NCBI GenBank assembly: GCA_958299035.1
Contig: CATQJL010000223.1
Span: 76,649,600-76,713,599, forward strand
Source: Cylicocyclus nassatus
Taxonomy: Eukaryota > Nematoda > Chromadorea > Rhabditida > Strongylidae
Direction of reading: 5' to 3'
DNA: 64,000 nt
In this document: positions 33,022-43,525 of the stretch, piece by piece
Numbering within the stretch: the stretch's first letter is position 1
Layout: every line of letters starts with the position of its first letter
Program-made: the position numbers and the translations under genes
Notes under the pieces: model-generated
Told to the model about the DNA's origin: nothing
Databases searched by the model: none
The model's input: only the letters and a program-made list of their open reading frames with translations

Positions 33022-33420
33022 TTAAGACGGCATGGCAGGAAGTGAGAAATCAGGAGAGTTCGGAGCAGTTGGCCATCGACCGGTGACGATCGCTAGCGTT
33101 CATATTGAGGAAAATCAACAGTTTACGTCAACAGTCTTTTCATCGCACAAAGACACTCGTGGTTAAAACCTTCCCGTTATCTCGAGCGTCAAGTCTGTTC
33201 CTGCGTTTCGATGAAATATGTTGTTTCCTCTTGCACACATTGTTCTCACAACTTTAACTTCAAAATCTTTACTACAATATATTGATTACATCCGTCCTTC
33301 ACTTAGTGTGGTAAATAAAGCAGAGACAAGGCAGCTGAAAGACAAACATCACCGGTAAAGTATGGGCAGTGAACAATTGAAAGTGACAACAGTGGCATGA
33401 AAACATTTGATATGACAAAA

Positions 33421-33895
33421 GTGCACTGCGTTTGCATCTATTACAAGGTCGTGGTGGTACTGAAAATGACTTCTCGTAACGAAAAATGAGCACGAGTGGA
33501 AAACTTGCATTTATTGAAGTTCCACATAAGGGAGCGAGATTTTTCTTCGGGATGTGTGTTCCATTTTATAATGCTCTAGTGAGTTTTTTTTTTGTGGAGG
33601 ATGTACACAATTATCACACAGATAATTCTGTTCTCCAAGTATTTTTCTTCGTTTTGCAGCTGTAGATTGGCGGTCTCCTCTTTAGCTTAACTATGTACAT
33701 CAAACAGGTGCGGATAAATTCCTAGGTGCTTGATACACTCCAGACAGACTCACTGTGGCAGAATATCATTTTCGAAATCCGCCAGCGTCAATAGACTTCT
33801 TAAGACTTGCTCCACTGCTTTCGCCAGTGGAGCAAGTCTTAAGAATACCTGCAAATGCTGGGTCTTTGCTTGGCTCCAGCATTTGCAGGTAAACA
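33421..33895 (-). pseudogene. Antisense decayed copy of transposase exons 1-2
   Basis: Read on the minus strand it follows transposase exon 2 start, intron 1 and exon 1 in order: ACCACCACGACCTTGTAATA, then a degraded intron, then the finger-2, finger-1 and N-terminal segments. Point changes and indels break the frame. Two hairpin-forming insertions replace part of the N-terminal coding segment. The promoter-proximal part of the transposase is thus present in both orientations within the element. Confidence 0.7.
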
Positions 33896-34894
33896 TCAAA
33901 CTATGGTCACATTAGAAATCAAAATTATGCATTACCTTTTAAAGGTGCAAAAGGTTATCTGGTAAGCAAATGCAATGGCGACAATTGAATACGAATGAAA
34001 AATATGCAATAGCCTATCGAGTGCTGTTTTTACTGTCAGCTTGGACTCAAACAAGCAGTTCGATAAATTGTGATATAGCTATACTTATTCGTAGTCGCTG
34101 TCTCGCCTTGCTTGGCTTTCGCAGTACGACAGTGACTGGAAATAAGAATAGCTATATCACAATCGCATGATTAATCGAACTGCTTTGAGTAAATGCGAAT
34201 TCAAAAGGTAGGACGAAAAACAACACGATTTAGAAGACGCTTCACAACTGACATAGATGCATATCTGCATTAAAAGCACTACAGTTCTTCTACAAAAAGA
34301 GGACATTGAATCACAGTATGAGAAATCCATCAAGGTTTCATCAAAGTCATCAAGTGAATGACTAGAAGTCAAAAAAGTTAGTAAATAACAACAAAACAAC
34401 TCATAGTTCTATTTAGATACATACAGATATTACGAGGCGAATAGGCAGGAGCAGCTAAAAATGAATGTGTTTGCAAATAACCCTAAGGCCCCGGTCAGAC
34501 TTCACGCGATTTGATCGTCGCCGTGTTTTCCAGTCATTTTCACATTCAAAATTCGGACTGGAAAAGTATCATAACCGAAATGCAAGCTTGTCGGCATGCA
34601 ATGACCTCGTATTAGTTATCTTGTCGCGACTGAATCGCGGCGATCAAATCGCGTTAACTCTGTCCGGGGTCTAAGGGTAACTAGAGCTAATGTCAGTGTT
34701 TCATTTTGATTGATGAAGAATGAATCTCTTGAGCATGATCTCTCTCACAATGAGGTCAATCGATTATGAGCTCTGAACTGGCTCAACCAAACTGAGATGG
34801 CATCTTCGGCGGCCTGCTGGCAGCTCTCAAGATCTGATTAGCAGGGACAGAGCTACTTCCGTACTCATCTCTATAGTCAGGGGCATATGCTAAT

Positions 34895-35469
34895 GATCAA
34901 TTGGTAGAGGAGAGCTTCGGTGTTGTATACCCAATGGGAACAAATCCTTTTGATTATCAGCAAATAGAAGATAGAGGTAGTTGAAACCTTAGCAGATAAA
35001 AACAGTTCCATCAGATCTCTGAATATAGGATGATCACAGTAAAAACAACATTATCGTGTGGTAGACAGACCTGTATGTAACAGGGATTTTCTTGACACTC
35101 TTCACTGGTAACCATTTCGCACCCGCGCATATTTCTAATTCGCTTCAAAGGCATTCCAACGTCATTCTTGATAAGTTTTGTCACCTAAATCTGGTAGTAT
35201 TGATGAATTATACATAAAAGTCATTGGTGTATAACTCACAAGTCGTTCTGTAGAGGTAGAACCAGGCTTCAATCGCTTCTGGTCGCAAAAGTGAATGTGC
35301 ATCCAGAGGCTAAAGGACGATGTTGAAAAGCATATGCGCTTGAAAAACAGCAAAACAACAACTTTGATAGAGAGATCTTCTTTTTGACCAGTAACATGTT
35401 GAAGAACGCTATCTCAGGTCCCAAACCCGTTGGATTTGCGTACATCGCCTGACAACCTCTCCCAAGACT
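34895..35469 (-). pseudogene. Captured GH47 mannosidase fragment, right-arm copy
   Basis: Inverted copy of 27077-27650. It carries the same LRPEAIEAWFYLY segment, the same TGA and TAG stops and the same splice-site remnants, plus an 8-base deletion before VYNTEA. Shared lesions mean that either the decay preceded duplication into both arms or the arms are kept alike by gene conversion. Confidence 0.7.
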
Positions 35470-35512
35470 CTGCAATAGAAATCAATATTTAAAGTCGATA
35501 ATGCTCATACTA

Positions 35513-35937
35513 GTGGCTCTCTATCGAAAGTATCGAGAGCATACCAAGCATTCAAAAGCGAAGAAAAAACGATTAAAACACTAAAAAAAACAACCAAATT
35601 GACATCATTTTGACTTTGAAAGCTTACCAGGTTAGTGTCAGCTTCATTCGTGCGACTAAGCAAGGCGAGACAGCGGTGGCTCTCTATCGAAAGTATCGAG
35701 AGCATACCAAGCATTCAAAAGCGAAGAAAAAACAATTAAAACACTAAAAAAAACAACCAAATTGACATCATTTTGACTTTGAAAGCTTACCAGGTTAGTG
35801 TCAGCTTCATTCGTGCGACTAAGCAAGGCGAGACAGCGGTGGCTCTCTATCGAAAGTATCGAGAGCATACCAAGCATTCAAAAGCGAAGAAAAAACAATT
35901 AAAACACTAAAAAAAACAACCAAATTGACATCATTTT
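35513..35937. repeat. 163-bp tandem repeat at the MULE right end
   Basis: GTGGCTCTCTATCGAAAGTA begins at 35513, 35676 and 35839, an exact 163-base period, and the third unit runs into the N gap. The unit is the subterminal block that occurs once in the left arm (26872-27033). True copy number is unknown because of the gap. Confidence 0.85.
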
Positions 35938-36437
35938 NNNNNNNNNNNNNNNNNNNNNNNNNNNNNNNNNNNNNNNNNNNNNNNNNNNNNNNNNNNNNNN
36001 NNNNNNNNNNNNNNNNNNNNNNNNNNNNNNNNNNNNNNNNNNNNNNNNNNNNNNNNNNNNNNNNNNNNNNNNNNNNNNNNNNNNNNNNNNNNNNNNNNNN
36101 NNNNNNNNNNNNNNNNNNNNNNNNNNNNNNNNNNNNNNNNNNNNNNNNNNNNNNNNNNNNNNNNNNNNNNNNNNNNNNNNNNNNNNNNNNNNNNNNNNNN
36201 NNNNNNNNNNNNNNNNNNNNNNNNNNNNNNNNNNNNNNNNNNNNNNNNNNNNNNNNNNNNNNNNNNNNNNNNNNNNNNNNNNNNNNNNNNNNNNNNNNNN
36301 NNNNNNNNNNNNNNNNNNNNNNNNNNNNNNNNNNNNNNNNNNNNNNNNNNNNNNNNNNNNNNNNNNNNNNNNNNNNNNNNNNNNNNNNNNNNNNNNNNNN
36401 NNNNNNNNNNNNNNNNNNNNNNNNNNNNNNNNNNNNN
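35938..36437. other. Assembly gap (500 N)
   Basis: Exactly 500 N, the same length as the gap at 52756-53255, so this is probably a placeholder of unknown true size. It hides the right terminus of the MULE. Confidence 0.95.
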
Positions 36438-36462
36438 AAGCAGTGGTATCAACGCAGAGTAC
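36438..36462 (+). other. SMART cDNA adapter sequence (contaminant)
   Basis: The first bases after the gap are AAGCAGTGGTATCAACGCAG followed by AGTAC, the template-switching primer used in SMART cDNA or whole-transcript amplification. It is not biological. It marks the gap edge as coming from an amplified read and makes the join doubtful. Confidence 0.95.
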
Positions 36463-36813
36463 TGCATGTACAACTCCTCTTTCATTTTCTGAAACGGAAT
36501 ACGATGAATGATTCATGCTCCTCCCGACGGACATGTCAAAAGACTTCTCAGGTCGTGATTTACCGACACTTAAGGAATAATGATTAGTTGAAGTGCCCTT
36601 ATGAGTTGAAATGTGTAGTATAGCGCGTAAAATGCGTATTCGAAATCTACCTTCCTCATCTGCAAGGTATTCTTGGGCGTGGAGTTATTGAGACTGGTCT
36701 CAGAGAATCTAACAGCGCCTAAGCTGAAGCTTTCATTCTGAGAGATGTGCCATAACTCGTCAAAGATTTCATTGCTTTGACTCTGCGCTGTTTTTTGAAG
36801 TTTTGTCTTCTAG

Positions 36814-39566
36814 GATTTCCATCCTGCGGCAAAAGCGGGGAACTGCTTTTCCAGCGACAAAGTGGAGTGCACCCTTCAATACGAACTAGTTTACGTAGGG
36901 AAGCTGTATCGCAGCGTGGCGAATCGCAGTCCTTGAACCTCCCAGGGGCACGAGAAGAAGCCAAAAAAAGAAGCGAGGTATGTTGAATGTTCAAATTCTG
37001 ATTGAATGTTCAAATTCTGATCATTTATATTTATGTATCTATCATTTATATGTATCTATTTGGTGGTCTTTCCAATATATATCCTTGGTGATCGTGTTTG
37101 CGTTTCGATGGTGAACGTGTTTGCATTCCGATTTGTTGATAGAGGTATTTAGTGCTAGAACTGAGATTCTGCATCTGCATATTCAACTTGCCAGAAAATT
37201 TTGTGTTTGAAGACGTTATTAGGGAGACTTCTCTCTTGCAAAAATCTGATCTGACTTGGCTTATTTTGGAGATTTGTCGGAAATCCTTGAAACTTTTGCT
37301 GTGATCTTTCAAAAGGGTATTTTGTGCTAGAGTTGTAATTCAGAATCTTCAGCTTGCCAGAAACATCTTGTGTATGAAGGATGTGATGCTATTCGGCTAT
37401 CCAGGCTGCGTTTTTTGTCATGGATTTCTTTAACACTTGGCCCAGAGGGGTTATCTTGCATGCTGATCACGAGTATCACATTTTTTCGGCGCGAAAACGC
37501 CTCCCTGTGCGGACGGTAGGTATACGGTAGGGGCCAAAATCACAGATTTCGCTGAAAGATGGTCGAGGGAGGTTACTCGACCCGCTGATGCCGAAATCAT
37601 ATTTATTTTGTACGATAGCTTCATTTTCTAGGGCTACCGTTGGCTAAAACTTGGCCTGAGGGGGTTATCTGACATGCTAATCACGAAAATCATACTCTCT
37701 TCGCATGATATGGCCCTTTTATGGAGCTACTGTAGGTTTAGGTAGGGGTCAAATTGGCAAGTTGGCCTGAAACTTTCTGTTTGAGTGCCGTGGTGGATCG
37801 ACTTGCCCTACCGTCATGCTTTTCATACAGGACCATCGCCGTGCGCGACACACTCTGCGGCGGCTTGCCTAAGCAAACACAGGCAAAGAGGATTTGCCGC
37901 GTACCGTGCGACCATATATATCTACCATATACACAAGAAATACGTCTTCGTGAGGTAAAGACGTGATTTCCGTGATCAGCATGTCGAATCACCCCCGGAC
38001 AAGTTTCAGGCGCATCCACGATGTCGATCCCTCATCTTGATTCCACTGTAACTGTAAAAAATGGCGCTACCGTACGAAAACCAATTTGACATACGGCAAC
38101 AGCGGAGGTCGAATAACCCTCCTCCACCGATTCTGAGCAAAATCCACGACTTTGACCCCCAACCGTATATCCACTGTAACCCTAGAAAATGACGCTACCA
38201 TACGAAAGCAGTACGATATCTATGAAGCGGACTGAATAACCCCTCTCGACCAAGTTTTAGCAAAATTCGTGACGAAGAAATTGGGCCCCGGATAGCCGAA
38301 TAGCGCCGAAGATGTTTTGATTCGAGAGACTTTTTCCCTTCTGCAAACTGACTTGACCTCTAGCCGAGACTTTTCTCTTTTGTAAACTGACTTGGTCTTT
38401 AGCCAGTTGTCGGAAATCCTATCAAACACTTCATCAATCAAAGAAGTCAGACATTTGTCATCTTTGTTATGTTCGTACAAATGCCCTTTTTGATGTACGT
38501 TATTTCACTGCTAAGGTATGATTTCACCTTTTTGAGTTCATGGAAGGCTGGAACACATATGGTTTGCCATCAGTGTCGTGAATTATCGACATTGTGTTCT
38601 CATATCACGGCATGAAAATGGAAATCAGCGAACGAAGATCATATTTTTGAGAACAAGTTGCCTTTTAGGCACAGGCAACAGAAGGGGAGTAGTATGCCCT
38701 CAATAGTCACAATTTGACATAAATAAATGAATGCTGAGTTTGAGAAGCCTAGCTCTCACAAAGCTTGTGAGCAAAATGAGCAAAAGTTGTGTTCCGATTG
38801 TTGATGGCGAGGTTTTCCATTTGCAATTGAGATTATCATGTGATAAGTAGTCTAATTAGCAGCCAGATGAAATTCTTATTTGTTTCCCAAATGTTTCTTT
38901 TGATGTTTTTGCGAAATCGCCAACTTTCTGTGAGGCGCCAGTAAACTTAGTCATGAACATGAGAAACATGTAGCATTCTTTGTTGGTTTACGCAGGTTTT
39001 TCGAGGGATCAGGCCTTTTGTATCGGTGATCCATGACTTACGTATAATATCGCGAAGTTTGGTCTGTGGTTGTCCAGCTTCCTTTTGATCACTATGGCCA
39101 GACTTCGCTCAGAAGCGCCTAAAAGCACTCGAAAGCGCCCAAAAGCGCCCAAACTTCTCTAACCTCTCTTCGCTCTCTCTCATCTCTCCTCACATGAGAA
39201 AATGACGAGAGGTCAGAGAAGTTTGGGCGCTTTTGAGTGAAGTCTGGCCGGAACCTAAGAGGATTTGGAATGTTCTTTTTTCAATTGCTGAAATGTTGCG
39301 TATCAAGTCTTTTGTTAGACAAAACAACAACAAGCACTTTCTTTTGTTTGCAGGGCAGCGCCGCGCAACATCAATATTTCAGCAATATACTGTTGGCGAC
39401 ACGAATGTCACAGGTTAATATCTTACTCTGTCATCCGGTTTTTGTTTGCAATATTCCTCTCTCTTTAATCTTTCAATGCTACCCCTAGGTGTATCATGTT
39501 CCAGGCATGACCCTGAACAACCGCGTCGACGATGCACTCGACTGGAACCGCCTCGCGGCAATCTAG
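36814..39566 (+). CDS. Possible 3' exons of an unidentified spliced gene
   Basis: Three candidate exons keep a common phase. 36814-36977 follows TGTCTTCTAG and ends before GTATGTTG; it reads CGKSGELLFQRQ and ends REEAKKRSE. 39354-39413 lies between TTTGCAG and GTTAAT and reads QHQYFSNILLATRMSQ. 39489-39566 follows CCCCTAG and reads VYHVPGMTLNNRVDDALDWN, ending with a stop. The long intron holds two fold-back elements. I do not recognise the protein. The 5' part would lie in or before the gap. Splice sites are plausible but unconfirmed, and the exons could be a pseudogene. Confidence 0.35.
37388..38308. mobile_element. Fold-back element with internally repeated blocks
   Basis: GCTATTCGGCTATCCAGGC at the left mirrors GGCCCCGGATAGCCGAATAGC at the right. 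Inside, a motif of the form AAACTTGGcc..GAGGGGTTATCtGACATGCTGATCACGAAAatCATA recurs about every 100-170 bases in both orientations (37437, 37540, 37660, then inverted near 37985, 38105 and 38240). The same motif lies in the element at 10863-11678. Confidence 0.6.
39096..39250. mobile_element. Short fold-back element, 155 bp
   Basis: GGCCAGACTTCGCTCAGAAGCGC pairs with GCGCTTTTGAGTGAAGTCTGGCC. The centre has CTCTAACCTCTCTTCGCTCTC and a complementary GAGAGGTCAGAGAAG. Its ends resemble those of the element at 27884-28070. Confidence 0.65.
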
Positions 39567-40274
39567 CAGCCGGTGGTAGATTGTTTCCCGTGTTAAAGCT
39601 TCTTACGTTCACATAAAGTACAAAAGTGCATCAGCGCTGTAGTATTTCTGCTCAGGCAAAAAGCCGCTTTCAGTATTTGAGCGGACTGGAACTAAACTAG
39701 CTTTGAGCCTATTATGCTGTGAGGATATCTTGCCCTGATTAGCTTCTCTTGCCGTTCATAGTGTTGATGGATTTTTGAGGCGTTGAAGCTATCTGGATTA
39801 AAAGGCCAAACAAGCCTACTTTCTATTCGAAATTTACTTCAAGCATAGTGACAGCTTGTTACTGGCAAGGTCCCCCTTGCTTTCTGTGATGAGGGGGGTG
39901 TATAGATGCTATTAGTTAGTTTCTTTTGAAATCATGATGCTGAATTTTTGAATTTCATTGTAGTCTGCCGTCAGATCTGTACAAGTAATGATATACTTGT
40001 TTTTAGCTGTACAGTTGTTTTTGCTCATGCATACTAAGAGTGTCTCTTTCTCTTAGTTTCTCCTGGTCATTTTCTCCATATGATTAGCTTTTTCGCTGAG
40101 AATAGTCCAACATTTTTTGGTTCCTTAGGTACGAGCCATACTTGCTCCACATGATCCACTTCGGTACTGCTCAAGCCAGTGCAGTGATCAATAGCGAAGT
40201 CGATGAAGTGGATCGTGCACATTCACTTCGCTATTGTTCGCTGATATGAGCAATAGCGAAGTGGATCAAAGGGG
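39567..40274. other. No gene seen
   Basis: AT-rich. Near 40150-40275, ATCCACTTCG and AATAGCGAAGT motifs repeat in both orientations and may be part of a repeat bordering the next element. Confidence 0.35.
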
Positions 40275-40617
40275 ACCCGTCACACTTCGCCGAAAAAGGC
40301 CCAAAAGCGTCCAAAAAGCCCAAAAAGCCCAAAAAGCCTGAGCAAGCCCGAAAAAACCCAAAAAGGCCCGAAAGAGCCGGAATACCCCTTGCGTTTTGAC
40401 GCTAAGGCGTGCGTGTTGATTTCGCAACCGGGTCTTTTTACTTCATTTTCTGTCGTCTGCCCATAAAAATAATGCCACAATTCTACCAAATGTTCGTTTC
40501 TGCAATCCGGCTCTTTCGGGCCCTTTCAGACTTTTTTGGGCTTTTTCGGGCTTTTTCCGGCTTTTTTGAGCGTTTGTGGGCTTTTTTTGGCGAAGACGAA
40601 AAGACGAGTCCCATTGG
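40275..40617. mobile_element. Fold-back element with GCCCAAAAA-periodic arms, copy 1
   Basis: The left arm has ACTTCGCCGAAAAAGGCCC and then many GCCCAAAAAG/GCCCGAAAAA units; the right arm has the complementary GGGCTTTTT units and ends TTGGCGAAGACGAAAAGACG. The centre (40385-40500) is unique. Copy 2 is at 44597-44952. The periodic arms give spurious Phe/Gly/Leu-rich open frames. Confidence 0.7.
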
Positions 40618-42044
40618 GTTAAGCGAATCATGGCGCGTGCCTATAGATGCAGACCCTGCTGTTGAAAAGGAGAGATGTGAGAGGCGTTTTGTGTGCTTTT
40701 CGGTTCAAATTTATCCCCGCTTTCTATCCATTTTGCGAAGGCTCCATTCCTACGTGCGTTTGGCATATTGATGACAATGTGATCCACATGCTCCATGACC
40801 ACGGCTCAAAATTTTCAAAATGACTATCGTGAACTACAATCGTTCAAAAGTTCTCTTACACTCTGACCCTAAAGACCCTGGTTTGACACATTGACGACAA
40901 TGTGCCCACATGGTGGGTCACGGCTCAAAATTTTTAAAATGACTGCTATCTTGAACTACAGTCGTTTCGTTCTCTTACGCTCTGACCCTAGAGAATATTT
41001 TTGCGTTTGTCACCAGCTCCATAGAAATATTGTCGGTGTACTTTAGTTGACGATCTGCATGATTTAAGCTGAATATTTTCGATTTAACCATGAAATGCAT
41101 TGTCTCACGAGGCAGACAAATAAAAATGCTTTTTGTTGTCAACGTGTTAATGAATAAAAAGCATTTTCATAAAACTGACATTTTCATAGTTTTGAGTGAT
41201 TCTGGGAGTTTTCAGAGCATCACTGTCCTATTCGGAAATTATCATCATCATGTATCTTTCATTAAAGGCAGCTCCTATCAAGATGATGGGTACTGCGATT
41301 TCAAAGCGCTGCAGTGGCAGGCCCTCAACTAAATTTTGCAGGGAGTGCAGACATGGAGAGTTTCGAAGAAGCTCATTTTCGTCATTTTTGCTGCTGCAAA
41401 GCCCATGTATAGGTTATGCTGCAAAGCCCATGTATAGGTTCAGCGTGCCGAGAAGGCTCCAAAAAGCTGAAAGCGAGATCTTGCCGAATTAATGCCTTTG
41501 AACTCAAAAATGTCATAAATTTGCGCTGAGGATCTACCATAGCAGTGCTAAGCATGTCTTCGATAAGACATATAGATATGGAAGTCATGAGTTTTCCGAA
41601 TAACTCCGGTACGAGAGCGTAGTTTATTACAGATTTCAACATCCTGAAATTGCATTTATGTACCCCACAAACATGCGATGCACTATCATACTGGATTTAC
41701 TGCAAAACTTCACGGTGTTTCCAATGAATTTGTCAAAAGGTAAACGACTTTGATTAAGTGTGGTCTTCATTCTTTTTCTGTTCCCCTGTGTTCCACCAGG
41801 GGACCATGAAAACAGTGAAAAACCTAATATGATCTGGCTCGCTCGCCATACCAAAGTAATAAGATAGTAGAGCCTCTAAAAAAAGGATAGGAAACGAGGG
41901 ACACACACTCCTAGAACGCCAAGACGTAAACCGCCCTCCTCGCCTCTCCTCCCCATCGAAAGTGTACGTGCATACGGTCCTAAACGTCTGTGGTACTCAA
42001 GAACGCTCAGACATCAGTAATTAGACAATTCCTCAAGTTTTGAT
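40618..42044. other. No gene seen; small duplications
   Basis: Two related passages at about 40770-40870 and 40885-40985 share GACAATGTG, CACGGCTCAAAATTTT and CTCTTACxCTCTGACCCTA, a diverged tandem duplication of about 115 bases. No coding region is recognised. Confidence 0.4.
41393..41440. repeat. 25-bp tandem duplication
   Basis: GCTGCAAAGCCCATGTATAGG occurs at 41393 and again at 41418, an exact period of 25 bases. Confidence 0.8.
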
Positions 42045-42330
42045 TATGTCAGCTTCGAGCAAGGAAGTGCATATACAGAGCTTATCAGTTGCAGTGTCGG
42101 ATGCACCGGAATCTTCACTTTCGCGCGGGACTCTGCACCTCTTCCGCGAACATGCTCCGTAATCAAATCCAATCGATCGAGGCTCCGCCTTTCCTCCGCT
42201 CGCAGAGGGAAAATGATCAGAGAGCATGTTCGCGAAAGAGGCGCAGGGTCCAGGCGAAGCGGCCTCGCGGGAGCGGAGATGCTGGTGCTCCCGACGCTGC
42301 AGTTGATAAGCCCGTAATAACGCTAGCTCA
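42045..42330. mobile_element. Fold-back element, about 285 bp
   Basis: The blocks AGCTTATCAGTTGCAGTGTCGG and CCGACGCTGCAGTTGATAAGC pair, as do CGGGACTCTGCACCTCTTCC and its partner near 42235, and CGCGAACATGCTC with GAGCATGTTCGCG. The centre near 42165-42200 contains ATCGATCGAGG. More GC-rich than its flanks. Confidence 0.65.
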
Positions 42331-43009
42331 AATTTTTGAAAGAAAATTATGAGGAACCCTACCAGCAAACCTTGAAGAAAAGATTTTGTGATTTTGCTAT
42401 AGGAAGGCTATCAGTAGAGACACAGAGCAAGAAAAATAGGCATCTTGAATCTAGGAGATCGAGAGGAAAATGAGCAAAGGATTTTTTTAAGGGGGGGGGG
42501 CTGCGTGCAAAAGTTGAGGGAGTAGGAAGCTGTGGACCTGTAGCTATATCACCACTGAGGAGGTTACGGAATGGGTGCGGTGAAATTCAGCATTATCAAC
42601 ACCTGCAGGAAAAATATTTGGTACTTAAGTTAGGATAACCTTGGAGACATCATAGGGCTTTGGAATGCAAAGAGGGGCGAGAAGACGGCACTTTGGATAG
42701 CTTGGCTCTAGGAATAGAAATAGGGTTGGTGGCTGAGAAATTTTGAAAAATCGAGCTTAGGGTACATTATGAGGTTCTGTAAAACTTGGAGACTGGATCT
42801 CAGCCAAAAACTTTGAGTTCCTATGCACTTACATCCCCTTGGGGAGGGGAGGGGATCTGAAAAGAGACATGGCATATCTCGATACTCTGAATATTCATTC
42901 TTCTACTTTCTATACCTGGGTTCTAGAGTTTGTCATACCCTGTACCTGCACATAATGGGATTGCCAGGATACTGCCATACAACATCAGGTTTTCATTATT
43001 TTTTATCCC
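42331..43009. other. No gene seen
   Basis: A G-rich run at 42490-42499 and sequence with scattered phrases resembling the G-rich higher-order repeat further on. No open frame of interest. Confidence 0.35.
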
Positions 43010-43300
43010 CAGGGAAGCACCTCTCATTTTCAAAGTCATTTATCATCTTATAAATTCATTGAAAACGTAAAACTGTGCCGAGAATATAATATGGCAATAA
43101 TAGAAGTGGAATCTCAGAATATCGAAATCTTCGAAGAACTACTGTTCGCGAGCTAGGGATAATAAAAAATTAAAAATCTTCAGACTTATTTTTTGTAGGA
43201 AATATGCTCAACAGTGCCGTAGTATATCCTCAGCACAATTTTGCAATGTTTCCATTGACTTTCCAGCAAGATAGATGACTTTGAAAATGAGAGGTGATCC
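43010..43300. repeat. Inverted repeat, about 290 bp
   Basis: CACCTCTCATTTTCAAAGTCATxTATC near 43019 pairs with GATAGATGACTTTGAAAATGAGAGGTG near 43269. The interior is AT-rich without an open frame. Confidence 0.55.
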
Positions 43301-43343
43301 CTTGGGGATCCCCCAAAGGATCACATGAATTGGTGAACATCTA

Positions 43344-43413
43344 CCCTGTAGTGGCGAACCGTGGAGAGTGGGGGGGGGGGGGGGCGGGCTCTCCACGGTT
43401 CGCCACTACAGGG
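43344..43413. repeat. Perfect 25-bp hairpin around a G run
   Basis: CCCTGTAGTGGCGAACCGTG (arm 43344-43368) and its exact complement (43389-43413) flank a 20-base G-rich loop. The perfect arms suggest a recent origin. Confidence 0.75.
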
Positions 43414-43525
43414 AATGTCGCGGAATGGGTCGCGGAATTTCTGAAAGTTACTTATATGGGCCACAAAAATGTGCAACTGACTTGTTTATACATGTAAATA
43501 GTTGAAAGTTTTTTGAAATTCAGAA

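Larger units (their letters stand above)
33421..35675 (-). repeat. Right long inverted arm of the MULE
   Basis: Reverse complement of 26872-29121. The inner 475 bases (33421-33895) correspond to the transposase gene's 5' end and are decayed; the outer part closely matches the left arm, including the mannosidase stop codons. Relative to the left arm it has an 8-base deletion near 34930 and two extra hairpins at 33797-33890. Confidence 0.8.
26843..35937 (+). mobile_element. Mutator-like (MULE) transposon with 2.25-kb inverted arms
   Basis: Long inverted arms (26872-29121 and 33421-35675) flank a spliced MULE transposase gene. The left terminus begins near GATTGTGATATACTGTTC; the matching right terminus lies beyond the tandem repeats and N gap, so the target-site duplication cannot be read. 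Both arms contain decayed GH47 mannosidase exons and two small fold-back elements (27884-28070 and 28372-28500 in the left arm). The transposase gene reads through without a stop, so this is the one element here that may be autonomous. Confidence 0.75.

Noticed and set aside
35513..35937. CRISPR-like array
   Set aside because: The repeat is a contiguous 163-base tandem unit without spacers, in a eukaryotic transposon.
35925..36587. Open frames running through the N gap, also at 52672-53463
   Set aside because: N bases cannot contain stops, so these frames have no meaning.
40409..40771. Phe/Gly/Leu-rich open frames on both strands, also at 44481-45140
   Set aside because: They come from the GCCCAAAAA units of the fold-back arms. 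Only the RTE part of the second one is real coding remnant.
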